Shown: piece after piece, positions 23,700 to 32,990 of the stretch
How the letters are laid out: the number at the start of each line of letters is the position of its first letter
Numbering within the stretch: position 1 is the first letter of the stretch
Source: Acanthococcus lagerstroemiae
Taxonomy: Eukaryota; Arthropoda; Insecta; Hemiptera; Eriococcidae
DNA length: 64,000 bases
Reading direction: 5' to 3'
Assembly: GCA_031841125.1 (NCBI GenBank)
Contig: CM063110.1
Coordinates: forward strand, 58,999,946 to 59,063,945
Notes under the pieces: model-generated
Told to the model about the DNA's origin: nothing
The model's input: only the letters and a program-made list of their open reading frames with translations
Database searches by the model: none
Program-made: the position numbers and the translations under genes

Positions 23700-23950
23700 T
23701 TAATTGTTGCATCTATTGCCATCACAGTACTTGCCTCAACCTTTGCCATTCCGGTCTACAAAAGGCCACTCGATGGTACATCCATCCTGTGTGTAAGCAT
23801 CTTTGTGAAGTCATCTGACCATCTCAATTTTTATCTTCCCGAATTTCATTTTTTGTGTCCCAGATGCCAGTGAGATGTCCTTTCCACCCAGTTTTTTCCG
23901 CCGCGTCTTATTGCCAGATCTCCTTCCTGCCCAGTCCCATTTTCATGGTA
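23700..23950 (-). pseudogene. probable LINE C-terminal tail relic
   Basis: Reading the minus strand in mixed frames gives a WSDDFTKMLTHRMDVPSSG block and then RPEWQRLRQVL. This is the arrangement that ends many LINE pol proteins (RW.DD....W...A..R..W..L.E). Frames are broken. Called by style only, so moderate confidence. Confidence 0.4.
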
Positions 23951-23965
23951 CGCATTCTTCAACTA

Positions 23966-24426
23966 CTCCCTCTGTATGAAAATATGGTATACATTGCCGA
24001 AAAATTGAGCGATTAAGACTGAGCCGGGGAAGAAGAAAAAGGTAATGAGATCATTACTATCTACCATACAAAATACACCAACAATTAAAAATGAAGTATC
24101 AGGGAGTCACAAGGGCGGGCGGGGAGGGGTTCCAAGAATCGTGTTTTGGAGGAAAACGAAAGGGACCACCCGTTGCTGTGAAACAAATGAAAACATCTAA
24201 AAACTTTGAAGAATCTCGTAGAAGATGGGAAAAAATTTTCTGTTTTCGAATTTCACCGAACTCGTATACGTCTAATGCAAGTGAGAAGTACAACAATGTA
24301 TGCACACTGCACAGGCAAGACAAGGGTTTACCGTCAACATAGCGATAAACGAAAGACAAAAAGAAGGTGCATATTTTTGGACAAGAAAAAACCTCAAATG
24401 TATACTATATTTTTGGACAGAGGGAG
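23966..24426. mobile_element. 461-bp Stowaway-like MITE with TA duplication
   Basis: The left end reads CTCCCTCTGTATGAAAATAT then GGTATAC. The right end in reverse complement reads CTCCCTCTGTCCAAAAATAT then AGTATAC. Both are flanked by TA (23964-23965, 24427-24428), the Tc1/mariner target. CTCCCT(C) termini are typical of Stowaway-type MITEs. The overlapping internal frames (to 120 codons, e.g. 24206-24568 running out of the element) are not recognised. Confidence 0.8.
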
Positions 24427-24428
24427 TA

Positions 24429-25235
24429 TATTCTTATTGTCTCGACTAGAAACTGCAATCTATACTCAGTTTTGGCACAAAATATTGGAAAGGTTTGACG
24501 AGACCAGTCATGAGTTACCAAGTGATGGGTTTAGGTGCAAACAAGACATGATCTCGAAAATAAATTAAGCATGATACTGGATAGAACATTTCAAGCCGAA
24601 TCGAATAGTATAAAATTTTCCCTAACTTCACTTTGTACAGTGTAAAGCGGGCCTTGATAGTACAGGGTGAGAGTCAAAAGTGACATGTTCCAATGGATCA
24701 TGTTAATTTTAGAGATTAGGCCTTGCGTTATCAAGGGTTGGTCAAGCTGGTTGATAAATTTGAAGTTGCATTGTGTGAACGGTTCTCATTCACGTTGTTG
24801 AAATGATAAACGAATGTTTTTTTCGCTGTTCTGATGATTTTTTAAACGCATTCCGAGGACGTATTTCTTTGGAATTTTTCATCAGTTTCAGCCAAAATGA
24901 AGGGATGAAGGGTTATTTTAATGCAACTTCAATTTTAGTAAGCGTTAGTCGGTAATATTCGACGCTTCTACACGAATTATATGCCTTTAAAATAGCTTAG
25001 GAGTTAAAACTGACATGTTCCAACGCATAATGTGGTCCCAAACCTGCCAAAAGGGGAGACACCAATTTGTTTTTTTGTAACCACGTTTTAAACCTCTGAA
25101 TGGTGTTTTAAATTACTTTTTACCGCAAATGAGAGATACAGTTTTTGGGAATTACTTTTTCAAACGTTTTCTGAAAGAAAAAAAGTTTCTGGAACATACG
25201 TCTTGCTTGCACCGAGACCCCTCAAAAGTCCACGA
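24429..25235. other. no gene; one direct repeat
   Basis: 'gacatgttccaa' occurs in similar contexts at about 24681 and 25012. This may be the relic of an element. Nothing else recognised. Confidence 0.45.
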
Positions 25236-25660
25236 ATGAACTTAATTACTGCAGTGAATTTGTTGAAGTCTCCAAAATCGTTAGTAGAATTTAAGAGAAA
25301 TGAATTCGAAACTTATAAGACTGCAGGTAAAAAGCTGCCAGATACTCAAGAGTATGAGTCTGTGCGTAGATGATCAAAAAATGTACATTATGGAAAGGCT
25401 TCTACCGTGCAGTTAACTCCACGGGAAGAATTTCGGACTGAGACTTTCCTGCAATTTATAGATCAGTTTAAAATGTCAACAAGGATTATCCTGAAGTCTT
25501 CTGCGATAAGTTTAATTTCCTGGCAGAATTATCTAATGAATCGTATGAGCCAGAAAATTTTAAAGAAAAAGTAAAAAATTTAGTCGATTCGTATCTGGAT
25601 GATCTGGAAATAAATTTAGAAAGCGAATTAATATAATTTAGGGCATTCATAAAAAATTAT
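25236..25660 (+). pseudogene. hAT-superfamily (ZMYM1-like) transposase C-terminal relic
   Basis: Translation gives AVNLLKSPKSLVEFKRNEFE, then TPREEFRTETFLQFIDQF (near 25415-25470). After a frameshift it gives FCDKFNFLAELSNESYEPEN and VDSYLDDLEINLESELIQF to about 25640. The spacing and the D[LI]E...ELIQF ending match the C-terminal (dimerisation-side) part of hAT proteins annotated in animals as zinc finger MYM-type protein 1-like. A stop and at least one frameshift show that it is dead. Terminal repeats were not found. Confidence 0.6.
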
Positions 25661-25709
25661 TTAAAAAAAAGCACGAGTCATAGGGGTTGTCCCAATATAG
25701 AATTATGCT

Positions 25710-25931
25710 GGAAGTCTCGTTGGCTGAGTGGATAGCGCGTTGGTCTCGGATTCCGGAGGTCCCGGGTTCGAGCCTACGTAGCAACTTGCCAGATTTCGAC
25801 CTACGCCGATTTTTCGACCAGAAGAGAAGAGGGCTAAGACACCCTAACAGCCTCCTCGACGTCTCTGAATTAATGCTCGAAAGGGTGGTTTCCAGGGGTC
25901 GGGTTGAAGGCAAATTAGGAAAAGAAGTATG
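25710..25931 (+). mobile_element. tRNA-derived SINE, copy 2
   Basis: Head: A box TTGGCTGAGTGG and B box GGGTTCGAGCC. Body: 'gctaagacaccctaacagcc'. Tail: 'aaattaggaaaagaa'. Flanked by a near-identical duplication, GAATTATGCT (25700-25709) and GAATTATCCT (25932-25941). Confidence 0.88.
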
Positions 25932-25941
25932 GAATTATCCT

Positions 25942-26694
25942 AGAAAATAATTTATGAAGAACTTTTCCTGATGTCGAAATCGCTCTTCGAGTAAATTTGT
26001 CGATGATGGTCTCAAATCGCTCAGGAGAACACTCATCAAAAATCGTTTACGGACGAGTATAGAGCAAGAACGACTCGTTAATTTAAATAGGTTAAGTTTA
26101 GAATCAGATATTGTACGTGAGTTGTTTTTTGCTAACATTTTACATGTATTTGTTCAAAAGAGGGCGCGAAAAATAGTTTTTAAAAAGTAATTTTCATTAC
26201 ATTATCAAGTCTTGGTTTTTTGAAATGTTGGTTTATGAAAAATAATTCAAATTTTACATCATAATTAACCTGCCTTTTAATGTTATTATTAATTGAAATT
26301 ATGTTATTATTAACCAAATACTCAGCAATTTTTTTTGAGGATGTAAAGGGTTTCCACAAATACTCGGACGCCAGGCCTACAAAGTTTAAATCCGGCACTG
26401 TCTTTATGTGAAGTATTCATTGAAAAATCCTCTTGAGTAAACTTCATGTTAGGCTTCATATCTCACGGAGCACGTGTCGGTTAGTTAAATAATGAAAATT
26501 TGATAACGGGTCATATGATGAGGAAGGACATCAGAGGTTGGGGTCCTGTTCAAAATTAAAGAATTTTCAAAACGAGGAACACCCTAATAGCCATCACAGA
26601 ATCAGAGGACGGGGTGGATCTCCCTGATCTTACAGTAGTACAAGAATCCCGGTCTCGCCAGTAGCCAAGAAGTTCGTTCAGGAATGAAGGAGAA
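25942..26694. other. no gene recognised; 3' part is intron of the NCKX gene
   Basis: Lies immediately downstream of the NCKX splice donor on the minus strand, so it should be intronic. AT-rich, with no second exon recognisable here or further left in the window. Confidence 0.55.
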
Positions 26695-26700
26695 CCTCAC
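26695..26700 (-). other. splice donor of the NCKX exon
   Basis: The minus strand reads CCCACG|GTGAGG. Coding homology stops exactly here, and the frame beyond ([10 protein letters not shown]) has no family resemblance. Confidence 0.85.
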
Positions 26701-27453
26701 CGTGGGCATCAACTGATCCGTACTGCATACCCTGGTCACGTTCTCTTTCAGTAAGGTCTTCTTGACGAACATCTCGACCGAGGTGTTCCATTTCATGAAG
26801 GTAACGTAGGTCACGTAGATGAGCAATAATATTAGAGCCTCGTGCCACTCGATGAAGTTATCGCGAAAAAATACGATCAAGATGAGCAGTCCGATCGAGT
26901 AAAACGTGCAGTCGCGAAACAGCGGCCACCAGGTCAACGTTAAAATGGAGCCGGAGAAAATGGCACAAGCTCCGATCACGAACAGAATATTGAACACGGC
27001 CGAGCCGACGATTGTGCCGATGCCGACGTCATCGAAGGATACGAACACCCCCATAATACTGGTGAACAGTTCGGGGGCCGAGCCTCCGGCCGCCATGAAC
27101 GTGGCGCCGGCCACGTCCGGCGTGATGTTCATCTTCTCGATGATCACCTCGAGCGAGGGCACGAAAAACTCGTCGCACACGATGGCCAGGGCGAAGAACG
27201 TGTACAGCACGCCGAAGATGTGCAAGGCGACCAGGCCCCGGCGCCGTTGGTGCAGCGTGAACGGATCGTCCGGAAAGAGCGGATCTTTCTTCACGATCAG
27301 CGTCGTATTGTCCTCCACCTTGACGTAGCATCGTTCGATCGTCGGGTCTAAATCGAATCGCGGCTGCGGCTCCGATAGCGGCGATTGCGAAAACGCGGTG
27401 CGGAAAACGATAGCGGCGACGACGACGAGTGCGACACGGAGCGAGTGGTTCAT
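26701..27453 (-). CDS. K+-dependent Na+/Ca2+ exchanger (SLC24/NCKX family), first coding exon
   Basis: A plasma-membrane antiporter type that exports Ca2+ with K+ in exchange for Na+. This exon encodes 251 residues. Residues 1-24 form a signal-peptide-like hydrophobic start and residues 25-72 an extracellular stretch with an NTT glycosylation site (49-51). Membrane segments follow from about residue 73. The alpha-1 repeat (about 115-160) reads [15 protein letters not shown], then [13 protein letters not shown], with the conserved acidic E128 and the GSAVFN motif. Further membrane segments lie at about 182-222. The exon stops after codon 251 at a donor (ACG|GTGAGG), phase 0. The alpha-2 repeat and large cytoplasmic loop must be in exons outside the window. 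The frame is open 42 codons further upstream (to 27579), but this ATG has a purine at -3 and directly precedes the signal peptide. The family call is firm; the subtype is not. GC content and CpG are clearly higher than around it. Confidence 0.92.
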
Positions 27454-27789
27454 GTCGACGCGACGGAATTCCACGACATGCACTGCGTGTAACTCTCGTC
27501 CTAGCCGAAGCGCCGCTTTTCCTTCCTCTCTCGCGCGCGCGGAACTGGAAGAGTCGATATGATCGTACGGCGCATACACGTTACCGAAAGTGGATGTGTT
27601 TTTGCTGCCTCTCTCTCGACCCCCCCCCCCTCTGTCTCACTCTCTCAACCCCTAATGAAGCGTGCACGTAATTCACCCAAGTTTGGAATTTCTTACAGCG
27701 ATCGTGTACCGAGTGTGGCCTACTAACTATATACAAGAATTATAACCATTTTTTTGTTCTATATTTAATTTACGAGTATGTCGCGGCGA
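27454..27789 (-). promoter_or_regulatory. probable 5' UTR and proximal promoter of the NCKX gene
   Basis: This is the sequence between the chosen start codon and the LINE relic upstream. It is CpG-rich to about 27600. It contains a long C/CT-rich run on the plus strand at 27608-27650, that is, GA-rich (GAGA-like) in the direction of transcription. No TATA box or initiator can be fixed, and an upstream non-coding exon is possible. Confidence 0.35.
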
Positions 27790-28215
27790 TATCATCTGGG
27801 CGCGATTTTACACGCGTTTTACGAGTGGTAGCAACGGTATGGCGCGTCCCAGTTGCTTTTCATACCGGAGGTAGGGCGCAAACGTCTCTGTGGAGATAGA
27901 GCGATAGGCGCTGACACATCTCAGCGCAGCCTTTTATTGGACCCTTACCAGATCGGTTCTTCTGCGCTCCTTGGCTCCGATGGGGTCAGACTAGACTGGA
28001 GCCCCATATAGGAGGGCCGACATGGCAACGTTCGACAGCAGCTTATATGTATCTTCTCTGTCGGTCCTGTAGGTTTGACATGAGTCGGCTTAATCCGGTC
28101 ACAACTCTCTCCGCTTTCTGCGCTGTCCTCTTAGCGTGTTCTCGGAAGGACCGCTTCCCGTCAAACCACAGCCCGAGGTACTTCAGGCCTGCACAGGGCG
28201 CAATCACCGCCACTG
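27790..28215 (-). pseudogene. R1/Jockey-like LINE reverse transcriptase relic
   Basis: The minus strand from about 28210 reads AGLKYLGLWFDGKRSFREH, then a RTAQKAERVVTGLSRLMSN block, then a decayed LLYGAPVW-type segment (GPPIWGSS). This is the region just C-terminal to the RT catalytic core: KYLGV.LD....F..H, then L.RLM.N..GP, then YGA..W. Frameshifts and a stop follow 'RRYI'. It ends about 200 bp upstream of the probable 5' UTR of the NCKX gene and shares its orientation. The plus-strand frames here (e.g. 28136-28522) are shadows. Confidence 0.82.
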
Positions 28216-28530
28216 TCGTGAGGAGAATTCACCATTCTCGCACACGCCATCAGATCATTGCTCTTTCACACCTTACAGAATAGTTCAGAAGTTTTCATTT
28301 TCACCGGAAATCAAAATATATTTAGTACCAGCCCGAAATTATCGACGGCACGTTCAGGCTCGTAGCGTGACTACTTTTTCAGGGGGGGGGGCAACTCGAG
28401 GCAAAAGTAATTTTTTGCTGCAAGCTCGTACTTTGTACCGAGGGTGTAGCTGTGCGGAATATTTAGCTTTGATTTTCGCTTTCTCGCATATCGTAATTAG
28501 CTGGATTAGTCGCAGTTCGTAGGCTATGTT

Positions 28531-28682
28531 CAGTGGCGGATTTAAGGGCCGGCGAATGAGCGTTTGCCGCCTGGGCCCTCATTTAAAAAGTGCCTTTTGG
28601 GACCTTTTGAAAACAGTAACTGCTCACCACAAAATAATTCGAAAGATTACCACCTAGGCCTTTTCCCTTGAATCCACCACTG
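28531..28682. mobile_element. 152-bp hAT MITE with perfect 8-bp target-site duplication
   Basis: The left end is CAGTGGCGGATTTAAGGG and the right end in reverse complement is CAGTGGTGGATTCAAGGG, 16 of 18 identical. The flanking octamer GCTATGTT is identical on both sides (28523-28530 and 28683-28690), which is diagnostic for hAT insertion. No coding capacity. The intact duplication suggests a comparatively young insertion. Confidence 0.92.
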
Positions 28683-28690
28683 GCTATGTT

Positions 28691-30119
28691 AAACCAATAC
28701 AAAAAATGGACTGTTTGAATCCATGTCCTAGTTTTCTGAATATCGTTTTATTTTCTTTTTCTGGCTTCTGCACTGGGACGGGATACCTTATTTGAACATG
28801 AACATTTCATTCAGTAATTGTCTGTCAGAGTATTTTGCAGCAACTGGAAACAATGTCTATTTTTTCAAAAAATGCCGAGAGGGCAAAAAATTGACTCAGG
28901 AGGGCAATGTCCCTATTTGCCCCCTCCCCACAAGTTACAGGCCTGGGCACGTTTATGCGAAAATATTCCATCAAATGGATATCACCAAGACGTCCATCGA
29001 TCGCACAGTCACAATTAAACGCAATACCGAAAAATACCACATCCTCCCCAGTTCCGAGAACTCAAGCGCTTTACTTCTTCAGATCATAAGCTGCGCCGCG
29101 AAAATAACCACGGACATCCGGTTGCCGAACATTCCGTATTTCAGCGATTTTCCTACACGAGCCGTACTCCAGAAACAGAGGAATTCGAAGGAAACTATGT
29201 ATTGTCCATAACTATATCGTGTACCTACATCGTCAATTAAAAGTATAACTTCCGTCTCATGGCCTACACGTGCCGAGTCTCCAAAACAGTCTATACAATA
29301 TCTCCCGTACTTCGGCTCCCCCTATGATGGTCATTCCTCTTAGGCGGAGATATACCATCATCAAATTATCGGTCATCAGTATATAATCTCTCCAGCGAAG
29401 CTCAGTCTTCGTCTTGGTCTTACGCTCTCGAAGTCAGGTGGAGCACGTCACTGGCATCTTCCAACCAATACCTTTTCAGACTTAGAATCTAAAGTGTTTT
29501 ATCATTACTCTGTCGTGTCGGATCTGTAAAAGCCTAGTGGGTCTAACTTAACGTGCTACTGTGGAGTCTTTAAAAAGTATCATTAAAGTGATCATCTTTT
29601 CATACTTCATGTAACTTTTGTTAATCATCAAGAATCGATAAATGAACCGATGAATTCAGAAACGCACTCATTCCACTCAACCTGGTTCCGAGTAAATTAA
29701 AAAATACATTCCTATTTTGCCCCAAATTCAACTAGAAACTTGAAATTTGGAATACAGGTACCCTATACAGCACCTCCCATGGCCCCCTTGAAGGAATTCG
29801 ACTTTGGACTGTTCTGAGCGCCTCACGAGTGACTTGAAAAATGGGAATGAGTTACATTTTCCGGGAAATGTTGAAAATACACCAGGAAATGGCCAAACCG
29901 AATATGCACAGAAGGGCACTGACAAGAAGAAAGGGAATAAGTACCTTTCTCTAAAAAATGATAAAACCGTTCAAGTACGAGTATATGATGCAAAAACTGG
30001 TAAAACACCAGTGCAATAAGTAAACATATATTTTACATTAATTTCTACAATTCATATGATTACAATAAGTCATTGTAAAATGAGTGATACTTTTTCTAGA
30101 ACATACTGAAGAAACGAAC
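28691..30119. other. no gene recognised; unassigned open frames
   Basis: A 139-codon open frame at 28792-29211 (+) is long for this base composition. It has no recognisable domain, overlaps frames on both strands and shows no splice sites that I would trust. A 71-codon Gly/Lys-rich frame at 29804-30019 (+) is equally unplaced. Neither is called as a gene. Confidence 0.35.
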
Positions 30120-30884
30120 GTATATCTTTAGTTTTCTCACCTGACAATGGCAACAAAAGAGCTATAAACTTTGGTGGTTGGCATCGGAAAAACCTGGGAA
30201 CGTGTACTTGGCTGCCCAAAATCAAACGTAGCCTGTTGGATATCATTGATGAAATGTCTGGCCACCATCTGCCTCTTTATGTCAGCATCTGTGCAAAATT
30301 GGCGGTATACTTTTGAATGGTAAAGTAGTTGGTCTTTTGTGATCGGGGTTCGTGTTTACTCTCTTCTGAAACAGCATATTCTGACGATAATAACTGGTCC
30401 ACCAACGTTTGTGATCGACAATATCCGCATACGTGATGTCATGAACTTCAAAAAGTTGGCTCGGTCACTGTTTGCAATGGCTTTAATTACCTAGGGAGAA
30501 AATACGAGAAAATGAGTAGGTACACTGATTCAGGTTTTAACAGGTGCAAAAGTAATGGTTTCTAGTATTACCTGAAGTTTGGTGTACATGCGACCAATAC
30601 GTTTCAAATTGTGTTTAATGTGCCCAAAATTTCTATCACAAGCATTGAAGCTATATGTCCAAGGATAGGAAAGTAGTATACGTGGCTTCTCGAAACAGTC
30701 CATTATGTGTCAATGCTTGCACAAATTTAAACATCGTATGATTTTTATTTTGGCCTCCGCAGTTGTCACTAAACAGGTGCAGTGTCGTATAGTGTTTATT
30801 TGCTTCACGTTCAGCAGTAATTATGAAAATTCGATTGTCGTTCGTTGTTTGCATAATGAGCAGTGAAGTTTCATTTTTAATCAA
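30120..30884 (-). pseudogene. DUF7869-like (transposon-associated) protein relic
   Basis: The minus strand near 30779 reads LHLFSDNCGGQNKNHTMFKF then VQALTHNGLF. After one or two frameshifts it reads YPWTYSFNACDRNFGHIKHN then LKRIGRMYTKLQ. The SD.CGGQNKN and ..HSF..CDR.FG pattern is the hallmark of a conserved protein family widespread in arthropod genomes and annotated there as DUF7869, often in repetitive copies. Its biochemical role is not established. Homology appears to resume past a possible 60-70-bp intron (donor CAG|GTAATA near 30570, acceptor CCCTAG near 30498) as KAIANSDRANFLKFMTSRM. Frameshifts within the conserved core indicate a dead copy. Confidence 0.6.
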
Positions 30885-32985
30885 AAGTTGTAATAAATTC
30901 TTCCCTCTTCAATTTTTTTTGAAAACATTTTCATATCTTCTTGAGTCTCCTCTGTTCTACAATAATCAGTGCATGTCCCAATCGATTCCTTTCAAAACTG
31001 AAGTAGGAAATTTGAAATTTTCTTTTCCCATTTTCTACCAGAATTCAGGAGTTAGTTAGGCAATTTATGCATCTTGTTTGTTGGAATAGTAGTCGTTATC
31101 ATAATCAATGAAACTGAACATTCCTCAATGGATGGAACATTCTCGCCACTGAAAGGGTTAAATGATAAGCGGTGTACGCGTCGTATGTAACTCCTAGTGC
31201 TAAGATCGCACGGATATTTCGATCAAAAATATCTGATAGGTAAAAATAGAATCCCCAAACAGAATGGGGTATGCCTTTTAAAATTACATCGCTATAAGTT
31301 CTGTCTTTTTGAGTCGTCTGGATTTTTGTATATTTTTAATGGGGGGGGGGGTGGAGTCCCGTCAGTTGTCATTAATAATTGCCGAGAGGTTTCCGAATAA
31401 TTGGGTGAAGTTGAATTTGTCTAATATCCTTGAGTACTAAAGCTGGGACCACTGAAGCGGCAAAATACGCGCGAGCGAAACTTGATTTGTTCAGAATCGT
31501 TTCGGTTTTTCCCTCGGATTGTTGAAGGAGTGCATGGTGGCCATCTAAAAAAAATTCTGTTACTCCAGGTGCTTTGTAATTTAGGTTGAGTTGTTTGCTC
31601 TTGTGTTATTAGGATATTCGATTACAAGGTATTTTTGATTTCGTTATCGCGACTTAAATTTAACAAGCGAAAGGTTTAAAAAAAGAAAAACAAACTTCAT
31701 AGATAGTATAACGCAAGAAAAAGAAAAATAGTGCGAATTAAGTGTACAATTTTATTACGATATAACGCATTATATCGGCTTATGCGAATAATTTGAATTA
31801 TTATTATTTACTTTTGTTGCGATGTTGACAGGGCGGCCGAAGAAGAATTTATAACTCCTCAATCTCCACTTCCAGTTTTTGCCGATGATGCTTTATACTA
31901 CCTACATTTGTAGTTGCGATGTTCGATGTAAAATTACAATTTTTCTCTGTGATGTGGTTCTTTTTCTTTCGGGCGCCAGGCGGCAAAGGTTCGCCGGTTC
32001 CAAAAGAGAGTGCGAGTGGTAGCTTGCGAAGGCAGCCGGTGGTCGAGAAGACGGTCCTAGGGGATGGACTCCGGAGGAGGCAACGACGTTAGCCTACAGC
32101 TTACTTCCAGTTTTCTTGAAATAATATCAGTTAAAGGCTGTAAATGACCATCAATTTACGTTAATATTGACAAACGAAATTAGATACTGAGATACTAGCA
32201 AGTTCAAGTCCGAATATACCGCACTAGTCGTGACGAGAAATGTACTCATACACCTTCGCAAATTCCGGAAGCATCTTTCTCGCACGTCATCAGACTAGAT
32301 GTCATACAGTCGCCAGTCCGGCTATTATTAGTGAACCAAAGATCAATCTGAATTACAGCAACACCTGCTTCCGCACCAATTGGTCGTGAAGTTTTGCAGT
32401 TTCGACGCCGATGACTCATACACGTGCCGTACTTTCACGGACGACATGTGACGTACGAAGTAACATCATCTCCCACCGATAACTCTTTCACCAATTAGAC
32501 GCATCACGCCTTTCATATCCCAAAATTATTGGCCGTACCTACACTATGAAAGCACACGACAACCAATTAACAGACTTCTAAATTCGACAAACCGGACTCG
32601 TACGTCATACCTATACTCCACCAACGACCTATCATCAGAACCCCCAATCCATCACACACGAGCTCGTTGCACTCAAAATTGTCTCATCTGTAGGCCGAGC
32701 TCGAACTTTATAAACTCACGACATGGGCTGAAATCTCGGTTTTTTCAGTCTTGTTTTTGCCCAAAAAGTTAGGTGGAGACCGTTGTCACGTCTCTCGCAA
32801 CCCGATCTGGAACTTCGAAAATCCAAGTATAAGGTAACTTATGTCGTGTCGTACGCTCTAAAAAGCCTAACAGCATCCGTTGTGATTGTTATCAACGTAA
32901 AATTGTATTATTGGGGAAAGTATTTAATAAATCTATTCAACCTATTTTTGACTCGGCCAAGTTATTTGTCGAGCCGAGTATCTAC
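30885..32985. other. no gene recognised; small dispersed repeat
   Basis: 31105-31180 ('gatggaacattctcgccact') matches 35420-35480. A GC-richer patch at 31970-32100 and a G-run at 31341-31352 stand out. The region just left of 32991 should contain the rest of the 5' LTR of the Gypsy-type element, but its start could not be fixed. Confidence 0.45.
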
Positions 32986-32990
32986 AATCA

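Noticed and set aside
26906..27328. 140-codon plus-strand open frame and the 100-codon frame at 27029-27331 (-)
   Set aside because: Both overlap the NCKX exon in other frames. The NCKX frame has unambiguous alpha-1 motifs.
27454..27579. NCKX translation start at the upstream in-frame ATG (27579)
   Set aside because: It would place a charged, unconserved 42-residue extension before an obvious signal peptide. The ATG at 27453 fits better, although the upstream one cannot be excluded without transcript data.
28136..28522. 128-codon plus-strand open frame
   Set aside because: Overlaps the minus-strand LINE relic whose protein motifs are clear; it is an opposite-strand shadow.
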